A DNA stretch of 64,000 bases from Euryodendron excelsum (lineage: Eukaryota > Streptophyta > Magnoliopsida > Ericales > Pentaphylacaceae): the NCBI GenBank assembly GCA_033060915.1, contig CM065387.1, forward strand, positions 39,781,501-39,845,500, read 5' to 3'. The position numbers and the translations under genes were made by a program. A model generated the notes under the pieces. The model was given only the letters and a program-made list of their open reading frames with translations, was not told the DNA's origin and did no database searches. The first letter of the stretch is position 1. Each line of letters starts with the position of its first letter. Below, in pieces: positions 1 through 14,700 of the stretch.

Positions 1-339
1 AACTTCGCACAAGGACATACATCAGATGATTCAGTTAGAACTGTCATTGTAACAGCCATAGAACTAGACGCTCTTTCAATGAACAAATGGACATCCAATC
101 CAATCCTTAACCACCTTAAGCATCTATCTACCGCACAAAAAGATGAATGTTGATCAAGATGCGGTTTTTCTCTCTTGCATACACAAGAAGTCATGCTTCT
201 ATCTCAACAGCTCGCATATTCCAATCATATATGCACAGATGCAATTCACCTTAACCAATGGAGACAGATGAAGTTGCAACAATCTTTCTAGGATACGTCG
301 TCATTATCACCAAAACCTCAAAAGTGTGCAACAAAGAAG
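1..339 (-). other. 3' UTR / downstream flank of the 712-residue gene
   Basis: This stretch lies downstream of the TAG stop at 340-342 on the minus strand. It is AT-rich and non-coding as far as I can see. No polyadenylation site was assigned with certainty. Confidence 0.5.
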
Positions 340-3300
340 CTACTTTAAGCCCATCAACTCCTTCACTTTCTCTTTCCCACTGTAAATATCCACAAATACA
401 AATTAGTTATAGTTATCAAAATTGATACACACATATATATATATATATATACAAATGTACAATTGTATAAAGACTCCTAAAGTTTCTGTGTATTCAAGAA
501 ACATAATAAAATTTGACCCTTCCAGGGTTGGGCATCCATCACTTTAGAACATTTATGGAATAATCACCACTGCAATCTCGATAGCAAGGGGTATGATGCT
601 TTCTAATTGTTGTATGTAAAAGGATTCAACCAATTGTCTCTTGTTACATTATGATGTGGCTTGGGACTCATGGACTATACTCTTCCTCTTATTAGAGTCT
701 CTTGGGTTATGCTAGGTTCAATTTCCCAATTATACGAGTGTGCTGGTGGGTAATGATCGAAGAAGAAGAGGAAGGCTTGGAAATTGGCTCCCTTCCGCTT
801 AAAGCATGGTGTGTTTGCCAGAAGCGGAATCGGTGTACCTTTGAGGACTCTGAGATGGCTGTAGACAGACGGAACTTGTCTTCACTTCATACTTATCATT
901 TTTCGTTAAATGACTCCTCTCCTTTGTTCAGTTTTACAGGAAAGCTTCTTTTATTTTTTCTTTTTTTTTTTGACAACATTTTTGGCTTGGTTTTTAAACT
1001 TCTAACGTACAAAGGTCACACTCCTTGTAGCGCTTTTAGAGAACTTCATATATCAAAAACACAAAAACAGAAAAAAAAAAAAAAAAGTTAAATAAGATTT
1101 TGCTAGTTGGAATTTATCAAATGCCATCATCAATAATGATGATGGTATTATCAAGTTTTTGAAGTCTTACATTGTTGGGGACTGCAATATGCAAATTAGA
1201 TCTGAACTTAAATGTAAAAAAATTTTAAATAGCAATGCAAAAAAGAAATAAAAAAATTAAAATCTCAATTGGATGCAGCTAGTTGGAGAAACAAAAATAC
1301 CTTTCAGGAAACGAAGGTAATAGCCCTTCAAGCACTTGGACAATAGTTGAACCATGCACCTCCTTCTCATAGGAAATGTGCTCTTCTTTTGCAACTGTAC
1401 AAGATAATGGAAAACATTATAATGCATACAACTCCAAATAACAACAAAAAGAGAATGAACTGTAACCCAGGTAGACCATAATGAATGCATGAGACCCAAT
1501 TCATTTATTATTGGTTACGCTTACAAAGATTGACCAGGGCAAAGATAATTATCTTGATTTTATAATCTGAGAAGCATCTTGAGATGATAACATGCTACAA
1601 AGCAGCAAGGTACTATCATGCAAGTCAATTAGACAAGCATTCCCAGGTCAAACAGGTCGCTACAATCTCCAGAAATTAGAAGTTTACTCAAACTCATAAC
1701 TAATTTGAAATAAGCAACCCTCACAAATTTGCCACCCCAGTACTACGCGCTCAACTTTCTGGCACCATGTTAAGCTTTCCAGATAGATGAAAACATAAAC
1801 CTAATATTCTTATCCAGTAGATCAGTATGTACAGTTAACATGAGGGAAGAATAGAGAAGCTGAATTGTAAATGAACTTGAGGACATGTCAAAAGTGGCTT
1901 CAAATTAAAAATCATTGAAGTACTAAACAACCACCTTTGTCTTTTGAACATTCAATGCAATGACTTTTGGCTCAACATAAAGCTTAGCGGACTTGGATTT
2001 TCATTTTCATTTTCATTTGTTTCCTTTCTTTTCCTTTTTAGCTCACTGGGCTTCAACCTGTCTCATTTCTTTTCAACATAAGAGGAGAAAATTATACATT
2101 GACATAAGAGAAGAAATTTAAGTCTTGACACTTCTATGATCTACTGCAGTGAGCAATCTTTATGTTTTCCAGACTACTTCCTTTGAGCTATGAGATTTAA
2201 ATTCCTTCATAATGACGGAATGATCTCAAGAACACCTAAATGATCTCAAGAACGCCTAATCCGAGTTCTTTAGGCTAGCACACAAAATCCTTCTTCTTAT
2301 CAGAGATATCTTGGAGTTACTTATTCAACATTGTCCTCTCACTCTCTTGAACTTAACATAAAGAGGAGATCAAGAACTACTTCAAACATAAGAGAGATAT
2401 GCCTGTGATTGTCTATACCTCAACAGTATGGCCATGGAATTACTGGAATAAATTTTTGGCGCATGCTCCACACAGTATCATCTTAGAAATTCAGGGAATT
2501 ACCAATTAGAATTAGCCATGTTACAATAATTTGAACTGTCTTACTTTTCCCTTCAATTGCAGAAATAACGTTGTTCACCAAACAGCAACGCAACAGTAAT
2601 TCTAAGAACTGCACATTACATAACAAAAATAATAATAAAATTTCCAAGAATTGCACATAATATTACAATAATTTTCTTTTTTTTTTTGGTTTCTTCATTA
2701 AGCCGCAATATCATGTCAACAATTACATATAAGAACAAAGAGGAAGGACAGGAACAATTAACAACAATTACAATAACAGTTAAGCTCAGGAATCTTTCTT
2801 CTTTTCACCATTTCTATAGTCTAAGGACAGCTATATAAAGTGTTTTAAAGAGTTTTAAATACCTCCGGAATCTTTTCGATCTGAATTCTCCCCTCTCAAA
2901 TATGCGACATCACTCCAGTCTAAATCCAAGCCTTCTGTTTGTGAGATCTCATCCAATACACAACCAATGAGACGATAGGCAACCATACTTGTCTTGTCAC
3001 AGGCTTCTTGGACAGCAAGGTATTGGTTTCTACACAAGCGTAACTTATCATGGATACAGTTTCCCTCACATGACAAGTTAGAAGAAACAAAATCAGGTGG
3101 TTTTTCTGGGTCAACTGTAGGTTCTTGCCCCTCAACATGATTCTCATTTACTCTTGCATCTGTTGGAAAATGGGATGAAGAGCCATTTCTGTTACCGTTA
3201 GTTCTCAATGTCAGTAAATGGGGATCACTCAGTTCCAAATTCGTCACACTTCCTTTATGGGACTGATTTCCTTCCCTATTTTCTAGCCTGTCAAATTCAT

Positions 3301-6300
3301 AACATGAAGAGGAAGAAGCAGAAACAACAGAATCCACTAAATCCATTCTTGTAACGTGCTCAGGCTCAACTTTCTCAAAATAATCACTGTTCAACCTTCT
3401 GTTTGGTGAAAGAACTGGGGAAGAGCCATTCCCTTTAATTGCAGTGGTAGGTGACTCGGAATTAGCTGGATTTGTCTCCCCAACAGTTTCTATTTGGTCA
3501 TATGGATCATTTGGGTGAAACAAGTTCTTTTGCGGGAGTACCACTTCTTGCTTATCATCAATGTCATTGTCATCAGAATCATCACCACCATCACTTTCTT
3601 CTAAATCTTCCATATAGGCATCTGCAAAATCTTGATTAAACTCATATTCAGGAAGCAAGTCCCACAAAATCTGCTTTATCTGAGCACTCACACTCAGTAC
3701 ATGTTCTACCTCTTCTTCTATATCCTCCTTTGAGAAAAATCTATAAGGAGCACTCCTAGAGGTTCTATTAATAATAGAAAGAGTTTCCAACAAGTAGTCC
3801 GGAATGGTATCCATATCACTGCATTCAAAAAGAAACTCTATCAACAGGTTCTTTACTGCTGTCCGTAAACTCCTATTAGATAACTCAGAATTTGGGTCCA
3901 GCAACTGTTGCAAATTCTTCAGCTCTGTAAATGTCACCTTCTCTTTGAGAAGCCATATTGCCTTTGCTATCTCACGCTGCAAGGCTTCAATATCTGTTGA
4001 GAATTGCCAAAACTCTGCTACGAAGGGACATCCTTGCATTAGGTTTGATGATAAGCCTCCAACTGCCATTGCTTTAGCTAGTGGTTCCTGTGGTTCATCC
4101 TCCTGAACAAGTTTTGATAGCATTGCCATACAACTTTTCCTTACTTGGTCAATTAAAATGCTTCGTCCCCATCCAGATTTTGGGGGCCGCAACTGGGGCA
4201 TATATCCCTGGATACATCGAAGTTTTCTGTGCATTGCACTCAAGGTCTGGAAAGGCATGTCCTCAAGCCCATCCACTATCTTGGTAGCAGCAGCGTGATA
4301 GGATTCAGATGCGGGAGTCAAAAGTGTTGCACGCTTTCTGCGGAAATTGTGCGAGTTCCTGAGAAGTTGACATAGCTTTTCAGCTATGTTTAGTTTGTAA
4401 TTATCTTTCCAGTTTACAAGTATTTCCGGTAGACATTCTCTGATGGTCTTTTTCATCCTAGACCGGGTTTTCTCAAACTTAATTGAGCCACCTGTCAGTA
4501 TCTCAGCAAAAATTTGAAGTCCATTGTTGGTCATATCATCAAGTATGGAGAAAAGATTTCTTAAATCAGTGGGCAAATCAAAGCTTCGAATATTATCTTG
4601 ATCTACATCATACTCTCTTTCGAAAGTGCATGCCCCAATTCCCTTCTCAACAGAAGCTTTGATTGACTCATAGTATACCTGAAAACAATATTGAGATGAT
4701 CAGCAGATGATGATATAATTGAAAGATGAAAACTGGGTAAGACCTCATTCCAGCAAGCTATATATGCAACAGAAAACCACCCACACAAACCCTAAGATAT
4801 ATCTAAGGGCTTTATTGGATGATATAACTCATTTGGGTGCAGCATTTGTAGGCATACAAAATTACAATTTGTTCATCTCTTTATATACGTATATGCATAT
4901 GTATTTCTTCATGTTGGCAAAAGAATAATACAAAATAAAGAACTGAACGTGGGTAGCACCAAGATAAAATCAGGAGACAGTATATTGCCATATTATGGTG
5001 CAGAAGCGACTTGTATATTTCATAATCGATGAAATTGTGAAAGAGAACAAAAGATAGAGGGAGGCCGCATTAACATGAGTACACTTTGACCTTAAAATAA
5101 TGAGTCAGAAATATTAGAAGCCAATAATTTTGTTAGTCTATAAAACTACAGCTATGCATCATGGATTTGATTCAACTGAATCACGACCAAAATACATAGA
5201 AATCTGATCTTATGAGAAAGTAATAGTTTTTGCCAGATATTTCATTCGTTTTGACTTTCAGAAGTATTAGCAAAGAATGGTGTATCTGTATATGGGTTTA
5301 CATTACTCGTTTGGTCTGGGTAAATTTATAAGCCACTCTTTCGAGTTAGCCTCAAGATATGGCATGCGGAAGTTTTCACAGTTACTTTGATGCTCATGGT
5401 CCTGGGGCTATGTTTGCATGGATTGGTACTGAAGCGTGTTGCTACATATAATACAGCCACAACAATTACATGTTAACATCCCACGAATCCAGTTTTTATG
5501 CTAGACATTGATACTGGAGATGAATGTCTCTCAACAGTGAGTTGCAATGCATTTAAATTACTGGATTGATTCAGGGGTAAGGAGTTTCTAATGATCACAG
5601 AAATAAGTTTTCAGCAGTTTCTTTCCTCTTTTCTGTAATAGAAGATTTCTTATTATTTAAAAGAAAAGCATTTACTTATATAGATGCAAAATCGTCTCAC
5701 AAATGAATATTGCTCATGAGACACTTGATCTTGCTGCACCAGTGGGGGCAAGGGTTGGTCTTAGCAAAAGAAATACTCGAACAGTTTCCCATGGAAAATC
5801 TTTCATGGTGCAAAAAATATTTTTTTTCCAAGAACTTGAGTATCTTTGTTATAACTGTTACCTAAAGTGAACAAAGAACATTAATATTTAAAGGAACACA
5901 GAAAACCGTAGGAAGGTTTTATATAATGGGTAGAGGAACGCAGGGCGACTGAAGAAGAGAACAACCCCAAGGAAGGACGAGCTACAATTGCAAATCCACC
6001 AGAAGTTAAAAGAAGTCCAGCTGTTAGTCTTGAATCCACAAGCAAGAAGTTTTCTTCATACTTAATAAAAGAAAGACAGATATACCCACAAAGGGGGAAA
6101 AAGATAATTATACATTGATGTGTGTCATCCATCATAACGTATATATTCAGAACCATATACAAGCTCTCTTGGCATCAATAATGACCAAGAAGAAAAAGGT
6201 CTTAAGCTATCGACCAAAGAGAAGAGTTGACGAACGACAACAATAACAAGAGTTGACAAACCATCACAAGTATAGTAACATGATATGCCTATTATAGACT

Positions 6301-8745
6301 ATTCAAATAATACAGGCTGCATAATTAATAATTTGTAATATATAACCTGCTATTTGACAATTTTGTATTGTTAGATAGTTGGATAGAGTAGTCTTTATTT
6401 CATTTTTTTTTTTTTTTTGGGGGTCTGCTAAAGTAGTTGGGAACTTCAAGTTCCCCTCCCACGGTTAACTTCTTGAAAAACAAAGAATTGAACATACGGC
6501 TTTGGTATCATGCCTGGAAGCACTTCATCATCAATCATGATGGTGTTTATAAAAGATATTGTACGTCCTGTTTCAAGTTAAGCTATATCACTATGAAATG
6601 AATGAAGCAGAAGAACACTCGAGTCTTGATGGCTCATCATATGCATTCCTCCATCCAATGTGGCAGTACCATCACATTTTGCAAGATAACTTCAGGTCAA
6701 GGGAAATACTTACATCATCTTCCCTTAGAAATGATTCTGGTAAAGTCCTGTGGGTACAAAACCAAAAACCATAAATTATACTTGAGTAAGCAAAACAGGA
6801 TAATCTAGAATGAGAAATAAAGCTAATATATATAATACTGTATAGCAAGAAAGAGATCCAAACTAACTCAAATGTCAGAAGTGACCTTATGGAACTCCTA
6901 AAGCAAAGAAATGATGTTATAGACGCAAAAACCGCCTTGTAGCTGGTCTGCATGGCTCTTTCATTTTTCTTCTTTCACCTTGCTTCTATTATCTGACACG
7001 TAACTTTCCCCTTCTTTTTATGATCGGCATGGTTGCTGCCCAAGTCTTCGACCCATCTATTAGGTGATTCATTGCCGGGTTTGCCCACCTGATAAAAGTC
7101 AAAGTACATGGGGTCCATTTGTAAAGAACATCTCTTTTTGGGTCATCAATTCGCCAAGTCAACTTCTCACCGATTAGTTAATCCGATCCAAAAATTTTAT
7201 GACAAAACAGATTCTCTCACCCATTCACGTTTAGGTGCGATTCAAAGAGGCCATGGTAATGGGAACAGAAGGGTTGATTCATGGGGCCTTTGAAAGAACT
7301 AAAACTTGATAACTTGCTCATTCTTTCATCCTAGGGATACCTGTCCTTTGCAAAGCTTTCTTCCTTTCTTTCTTTTTTGAGGTTTGGGGGTTGCACATGT
7401 ACATCACCACTACTGTAGATGGAAGGATTGCACATGTACTATTACTATCACTACACTATTGAGGAAGAAAGCACAACTCTGCTGTTGCTATACAGGGAAT
7501 AATTAAGTATATGTTACTTCAGCAGTTACTATTACACGGACAAGAACACGTGTGTCATGTCCGTGTCCGAAATGCCGACACGGAAATTTTCAAAAAATAG
7601 AGGACACAACACGGCTAACGGCACCCCCACCAGTGACACGCGGCTGAGGAATGAGCTGAATTGAGGGCTCTCATCTAAGTCAACTGCCTCAAGAAGAACT
7701 CATCCTTCAGGTATAGGATTAGAGGAGTCCACTTTCATCCTTACTTCCTCTCAAACGGTACGTTCCCTCCTCTTCATTAGGCTAGTCCTTAGGTCTGTTA
7801 ATTTACATATTAGAGAAGATGAATTGGAATGTTTTTTTTTTTTTTTTTGTATTTTAAAAAGATGAGCTCCTGCAAATCAAGAAGCAAGTTAACTGTGTTC
7901 TAGAAGTGTCCCAAAAATGAACACACATGTCCGGAGAGTGTCCGGCAAGAAATAAATTTAAAAATTAGTACACGAAAAATAGCATGTCCGACACGTGTCT
8001 GACGTGTGTCAGTGTCCGACATAGGTACATCACACTGTCAGGCGTGTCCATGCTTCCTAGGTTACTATTAAACCACCAGGTTGTCAATAGACCGGATTTG
8101 GTCTAGATCCAACAGATCCATATCCAATCCGGATCCGTCAAGGCTCAAATCCGATCCGAACCCGATCTGAGAGTGCTGGATCTAGACCGTCAGATTCGGT
8201 CGGTCACCAAACAGATATCAGACCCGAATACCCAATCTGATCCGATCTTTTTCTTTTTTTTTTTGTTACAGCTTTTCACAGGGTTTCTTGGGATGATGGA
8301 TTTCCTTTTCTTAGTGTTTGGCTTAAGGAAATTTGTGAAGAAAGTGGAGAAAAGGGAAAGATTGCACCTAGCTACATCTAAGCTTCAAACAAGCTTAGAG
8401 ATGTCTTTAGAACCAAACAAGGATCCATCCTCTTCAGGAGGTGTTTTTGGTTTTCAAACCTAGGTTACTAATATTAATGTGCCTTCAGTTGATTCATGTC
8501 TCATAATAATAATAATAATAAACTATGGATATACATTTCCCTTGACAGTGAATGGAGATAGCTGTGAAAGATTTATGAAAACCATGGCTGGGATACCACT
8601 CTGCGTCTCAGGAATTGAAGCCCAATTCTTATACGCAGCAGTCATTCGAAAAAGTTCCAACTTTATTATCAGTTTATTTAATTATTATTGTCATTGTTTA
8701 CACCATATCACAGGTGCACACACTGTTTAACAATAGCACAAAAGT

Positions 8746-8790
<45 letters not shown>

Positions 8791-11700
8791 ACAGTTTTAG
8801 ATAGTACTTGATCCCAGAAACCACCTGCGTCTCCGTCTCCACCACCTCCTGAAACTTCAGATCTCCACCGTAGCCACCGTCCTTCCCCTTCTTCTGGCGC
8901 TGCCCTCGGTTGATCCAGCAGAGTTCAATTTGATAGAGAAATAATTTCATTTTTTATTTTTGTAAAAATTCTTAATCAGATTGGATAAGAAGATGTGAGA
9001 GAGAGAGCGAGAGAGAGAGAGGTAAGAAGTGAGATGGATCTGTATTTAAAACAATTGAAAAAAAGAAAAAATATTTTTTCAAGGATCGGGTCCATAATCG
9101 GATCTGCCAGATCTAAACAGATTCAATCCGTAGACAAACAGATCTGTCAGATCTGGGTTCCATTGGATTGCTTATCAGATCTGGACAATTGGATATGGAT
9201 CTAACAGATTGGGTCCGGATCATGTCCGGGCCAAGCCCGATCCATTGACAGGCCTAACCACCACTATCGCCAATGACACTACCACACCTACAAATTCAAT
9301 TTCAGTGAACGCATAGCAAAGAACATTCAGAATATTTGGTTATTAGGTAGTGTATAAGTGGGCACATAAGATGGAGCAGGGAAACAAACTTTATTTATTT
9401 ATCTAGAAAAGAACTCTACCAGAACTTCCAAAGGTTATCATTTTTTGTGTATTTCATTAAAATAAGTTAATACTTCATATTGTTAGAGACTTCAGCCAAC
9501 TTGTGATATAAAAAGAGATTTAATACCAGTTACATAGAAAGCCACATACAATGGGTGGTCATGACAGGATCTCACAACTCACACGGCAATGATACATTAA
9601 AATCCCAAACACTTGCTTGTTACGTAATGAAATGCTTCCTTTTTTTCTCCATATGCACCACATTAAGCACAAAGCAGCAGCCGACATCCAGCTTTCTTCT
9701 CCTCGTACTAATCTTACAACCTCTTAAACAATGCAAAAACTCTTAACACTGCTTACACCATACCAGTGTTGCCAGAAAACACTAATACCCTAGCGATTTA
9801 GGTTTTTTGGAACGGCATTCCAAAATGTGGTACACTTCCGTTCCAAAACAGTAAATTTGCTATCTAATATGGTCCCAAAAAAATTTCTATTTATTTCCCT
9901 AAAAGTTAATTAAAAAGGAAAAAATCAAATATAATGAACAAATATCAAGGGACATTAAGTTTTGGTCAAAGAATATGCAAAAATATTTGTTATAACACTC
10001 TAAAAATGTGTTTTTACGTGATTCTTTTCAAAAAATAAACTATATTTTATTAGATGTTTATTTGTTAAAAGAAAATTAATCTAGAAGTACCTTAAATTCT
10101 AATAATTTAATCTATACAACCATACCCCTAGCTTACCACATGTTAGAGCATGTGGTGTACCCCCTTTCCATATACCAGAATGATCTGCTTTCCAAGTAAC
10201 ATGCACCAGACATATTTAGGATAGTCACACCTCCCATGCCACTCTACAATTATCACACCAATCCTATTGCTTCCATGCATGTTCAGCACCAGTTAAGGAG
10301 GATTGTCCCTCTTTTAATCAAGTTACCAATCGTCAAGATAACTTGGAGCCCTACTTGGAGCCTCTGGCTTTGATATGTATTACTGAGGGTGAACTCAATA
10401 GAAGGACTTTTGATGGAGTGGAAAGCTCCCATTTTTAAAATTTTGGCCTTTTTGAATAGTAGATTCAAAGCTTTTGTTGATCCTCCCTTAAACCAATTTT
10501 TGGATTTTGTAGAGTTTTGTGAGTAATTTTGCTTATATAGATGCTATAGGCTTTCCTTTTGTTATCAACTCTTGTAAATCTGTGGCACCCCCTTGGTGCT
10601 TTTTAGTTTAAGTTATTCTCTCAATCAGGTAAAAAAGATCTTCTCACAAGCTGACACCAAACAAAACATGCAACCTTGCAAAGATCTTGAGCACTGTAAA
10701 TTCTTTCCAAAGAAAAGAAGCATCCATTGTACTAATCGTTCATCATAATAGGAATTAACCTCAGACATTTCGGACTTGGAAGCAATCCATCTAAGACAGT
10801 CCTCCCCTCTTCCCAAGTGATACGCCTTTCAATACCACATCAATCTCCCAACCATGACAGGACTTATGGAATAGGACATCCCTTATTATCTCATCACCCT
10901 CCATCTCATTCCGTCGGTCATAAGGCATATACCCACACAACTCCATATAAAGAAAGGATAGTGATCCTTAACGTGGAAGCCCCATATAGACAAAAGCTTC
11001 GCTACCACAAAATGGACATCTTTTGAGAACTCAGCTGCCCCTTCCTAATACCCTCTACCTACAAACAACACTGCATATGCTTATTCAGTTTTGGTCCAAT
11101 CACCCAAACACAACTGTACTTAGTGGCAACCACTGTTTTCCAGATGTCACTCTCACAAGCAAAACGTCAGTCATCTCCCCACAAAGAAACAAGATGAGCA
11201 CAGCACAAAGTTCCAAGAAAGCAAAGCAAGGTTGAGAACATGACTGAATTTCCAGATTTCGTGGCATGAACTCTTTGAGCACCACCAGGAGATAAATGCA
11301 TCTCAAATACTGGTATTCCACATTCCTACCCCCACCCCAAGCAAAGTTAGTGAGCTGAAGTCACTTCTTTTTTTGTCCAAGTTGCTTTTCTTTTTGTCTA
11401 AGGAGTCATTATTTTCTATCAGGAACGCCGCCTCCTTTCTGCTGACGTTGGCTCACGTTGCCAATTTTATACCCACGACCGGAATCCCAGCCTCCGATTG
11501 TTTCAAACTTTCTTTTTTTGGAATGGAATACCGAGAGTAGCATATGCCTTAAGAGCCTATAGTTGGCTGCTGGGTTCTTAGGATATTCTTTGGCTTGCGT
11601 TCCCCCCCATTAGAACTGATCCTTGTTTTTGAAGCGCCGAGTTACTTAAGACTCTCATACATACTCGAACAAATAAAAAATTGCCCCCAGCAAATTCGTC

Positions 11701-14700
11701 AAACGGAAGACCAAACGAAGATGGTGGGAATGAAACTCAAGATCTTCTGATTTTATCCTTAGGTCAACTCACGAGCTGGACTCGAACCAGCACTTCCGGA
11801 GTAGTGTGGCTGATTTTTCGGTGAGGAGTGAGGGCCCAGATCTCTCTTTCACATGTTTGGTATGGTATTTCTGTTTTGATCTTAAGGTAAGTAAGGGTTT
11901 CTTTCAGTTAAGCCCCTTACTTGTATGTATTTTAACAAGGCTAAAGATATTTGCAAGCAATTCAACTATTAATTTTATCATTCCAGATTCAAGGAAGGAT
12001 TTAATAGAAAAGATGGGCTTCTCAAGGCTGGCCTTATTGCTTTCTAAAGGAAAAGACATACCCTAGTAAGCACAGACACTCCATCAGAAGAGTCGTACCC
12101 ATATCGAACATGCGTCGGACATTCGCAGACACGTGTTGGACACTCCATTTTACGTGTTTGATTTTTTAGTTATTTATTTTTACATCGGACATGCCTTGGA
12201 CACACGTGTCCCATTTTGGACACTTTAGGAACACAACGGCAGCTCAATTATAAATTTTAAAACTAATTGTTAGATCGAAGAAGAAGAAGATGAAAGACAA
12301 GTATGCTACTAATATTGGTGGTTAATTTCTTTTGTGTGTTCTTTATGGATTTTATATTAGATGATGATGAATAGTTGATAAAGTGTAATGATCTTTTAAT
12401 GGTTTCGATAGTTTATGACTTTATATCATTATGTATTAATGGAACTAAGTTTTTTATTGTTAATTTGTTTGTTTACTTTATTATTTTTTATGGATTGTAA
12501 TTGACTAATTGTGAATGATTCGTTGAACTTAAGTAGTGAAATATATATTTTTTTTATTTTAATTGGTGCTATCTTGTATATTTTTCACTTCTTTTGTAAA
12601 ATATTAATATATATGAGATAAAAAAAATATAAAAGTGTCATGTCCGGCACTTTTTTTAAAATTGTCGTGTCAATGTATTCGACACCCATGTCCGTGTTGG
12701 TGCTTCTTAGGCCATACCATACCAACTTTGAACGTCATGCCAAAAAGAGTAGCAACTTGCAGCATCTTTGCTTGTGGTATATGATACTAGAACCTGGTAA
12801 AAGTTGAGGTCAAGCTTTGTGCACTACAGGAAACAATGATGCACAGCATGTAAACATGAAGAACAGCAAATTAAGAATTTCTTGCAGGGCCGATTTGGGA
12901 ACTCATATAACCAAATTCTGGATTGAGTTCCAGTCTTTATTTTTGTTTATTGTATGCTAATATGAGACTAGTTTTGCTTTTCGTCTGTTCCTGTTTGCCT
13001 ATGTTTCACGACTTGAAGTCTTCTACAACTAAATGTGTGTGCTCTAATAGCTGTCCATGAGTCTTATTTTTAAACAATTGCTGTTATTGAGGCTACATAA
13101 GTTGACTATAGTAGCCTAGAATGGTCTCCATAATAAAAGTTCCAAAATTTCCTATTTTGAAGTTCTAATCCCAAGAAAAGTAGGAAAGCCAAAAACCTAT
13201 AAAGATCTAATGTTTTTATTAAATAGAGTTAAGTTTTGAGAATTTCATACAGACTTTTAAAGCTTTGTGTAATACAGAAGTGAAGCACAAGCCATAAATG
13301 GAGAAAAATATTAGAACACTACATCCTAGCGTGTGCACGTGTGATCTTATTCTAACTTCATGTCCAAAATAGGAGGAGGAAGATACCTTCCAAATAAATT
13401 TCTAATTAAATCCCAAACAATTATAAAGCTAAGGCAAGTAGTAACTTTGCCTTCAAATATTTTGACAACAAAATTCCATGATCTAGTAGATTCTCCCTTT
13501 CTAATATTTACCAACAGAAAATTTCCACAAGAGTTTTATGTTCTAGCCAAACACACAAAGCGTTGGAAATTGTAATTGCAATTTGCCAATTTCTAAGAGA
13601 TTCTACCTATCCTCCTCCTTTTCCATAACACCTTCTTTTCCACAACAAATACATTAGAGGATTTAGTTTTTCTTGATAAACCCTAGTCTCATAACCCAAC
13701 CCATTCCCCACCCTTTCCCTATAAATTTCAAAACTATAGTCAGTTGCTGTCAAGAATTTCCAGCAACTAATTCTCCATCAACCCATCACTTTGGTATACT
13801 TAGAAGAATTGGCATTACACCTATATGTAGATGTAAATTGGCAGATAAAATACAACACCTTCCAAAAGTCAAAAACTCATAGTCAAACTAAAGTTTGAAA
13901 TCTAGATTCATACAGAAAACTCCTATGTTGAATGAGAAGTTCACCAGATTTAAATAGCATTCACAGTCATTGGAGTCTGTAATATTTGATTTTTGTGCAA
14001 GATATGAAAAAATTTCTCCCTTACTTGTTTTCCTGAGACTTCACTTTGTTTAATTGCTTTTGTTCAGAATCAGATAAAGGCAGTCCCAGCAACCACCTGC
14101 ATAGAACCAAATTGATAAATGCTCACTATATTTCAGAAGTTGTATATACAGAAGTTGGTATATGTATATATATATTTCAAAATGCAAGTTACAAATAATT
14201 AAATTTAATGTTCAATACAGAATTTTTACCTCATTTTCCACTTAATAGTGGTTGTGAACAGTATTTAGAAAGCATTATGCAACATATTCATTTGGTATTG
14301 TGCATGCATGGCCGGTTACTTTATTACATTATTTCAATAAAAAATGTGATATTCATTTTTTCATGAGTATATTATTTAAGAAATATGAACACTTCTAAAA
14401 AAGTACCATGTTTGTGTCGGACATGACACATGCCGGACACTGCACTGACACGTGTCGGACTCGCATCCAAACGTGTCTTATTATTTTATTATTTTTTAAG
14501 AATTGACCATACTTCGGACACTTGGAGGACACTCATGTCCATCGGTTACACATATAAAACATGTTGCAAGTTTGAAAAAAAATAACTTGGAATTCAACTG
14601 TAAAATAAAAGCAATATGATTTTATACCTAGTTTGATGTGTAAACTATAAAATATATGTTTTTATTTAAATTTTGATTAGTATTATCTTACATTTTTTTC

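Noticed and set aside
702..1091. 129-codon plus-strand open frame
   Set aside because: Opens at a non-ATG codon, runs into A/T homopolymers, has no protein features and lies in an intron of the minus-strand gene.
2855..2862. Stop codon right after exon 4 as the natural end of the first gene
   Set aside because: It lies just beyond a good GT donor, and two further exons continue in phase to KVKELMGLK and stop.
8751..8787. GA tract as a possible regulatory GAGA element
   Set aside because: Inside a transposon in an intron; best explained as a microsatellite.
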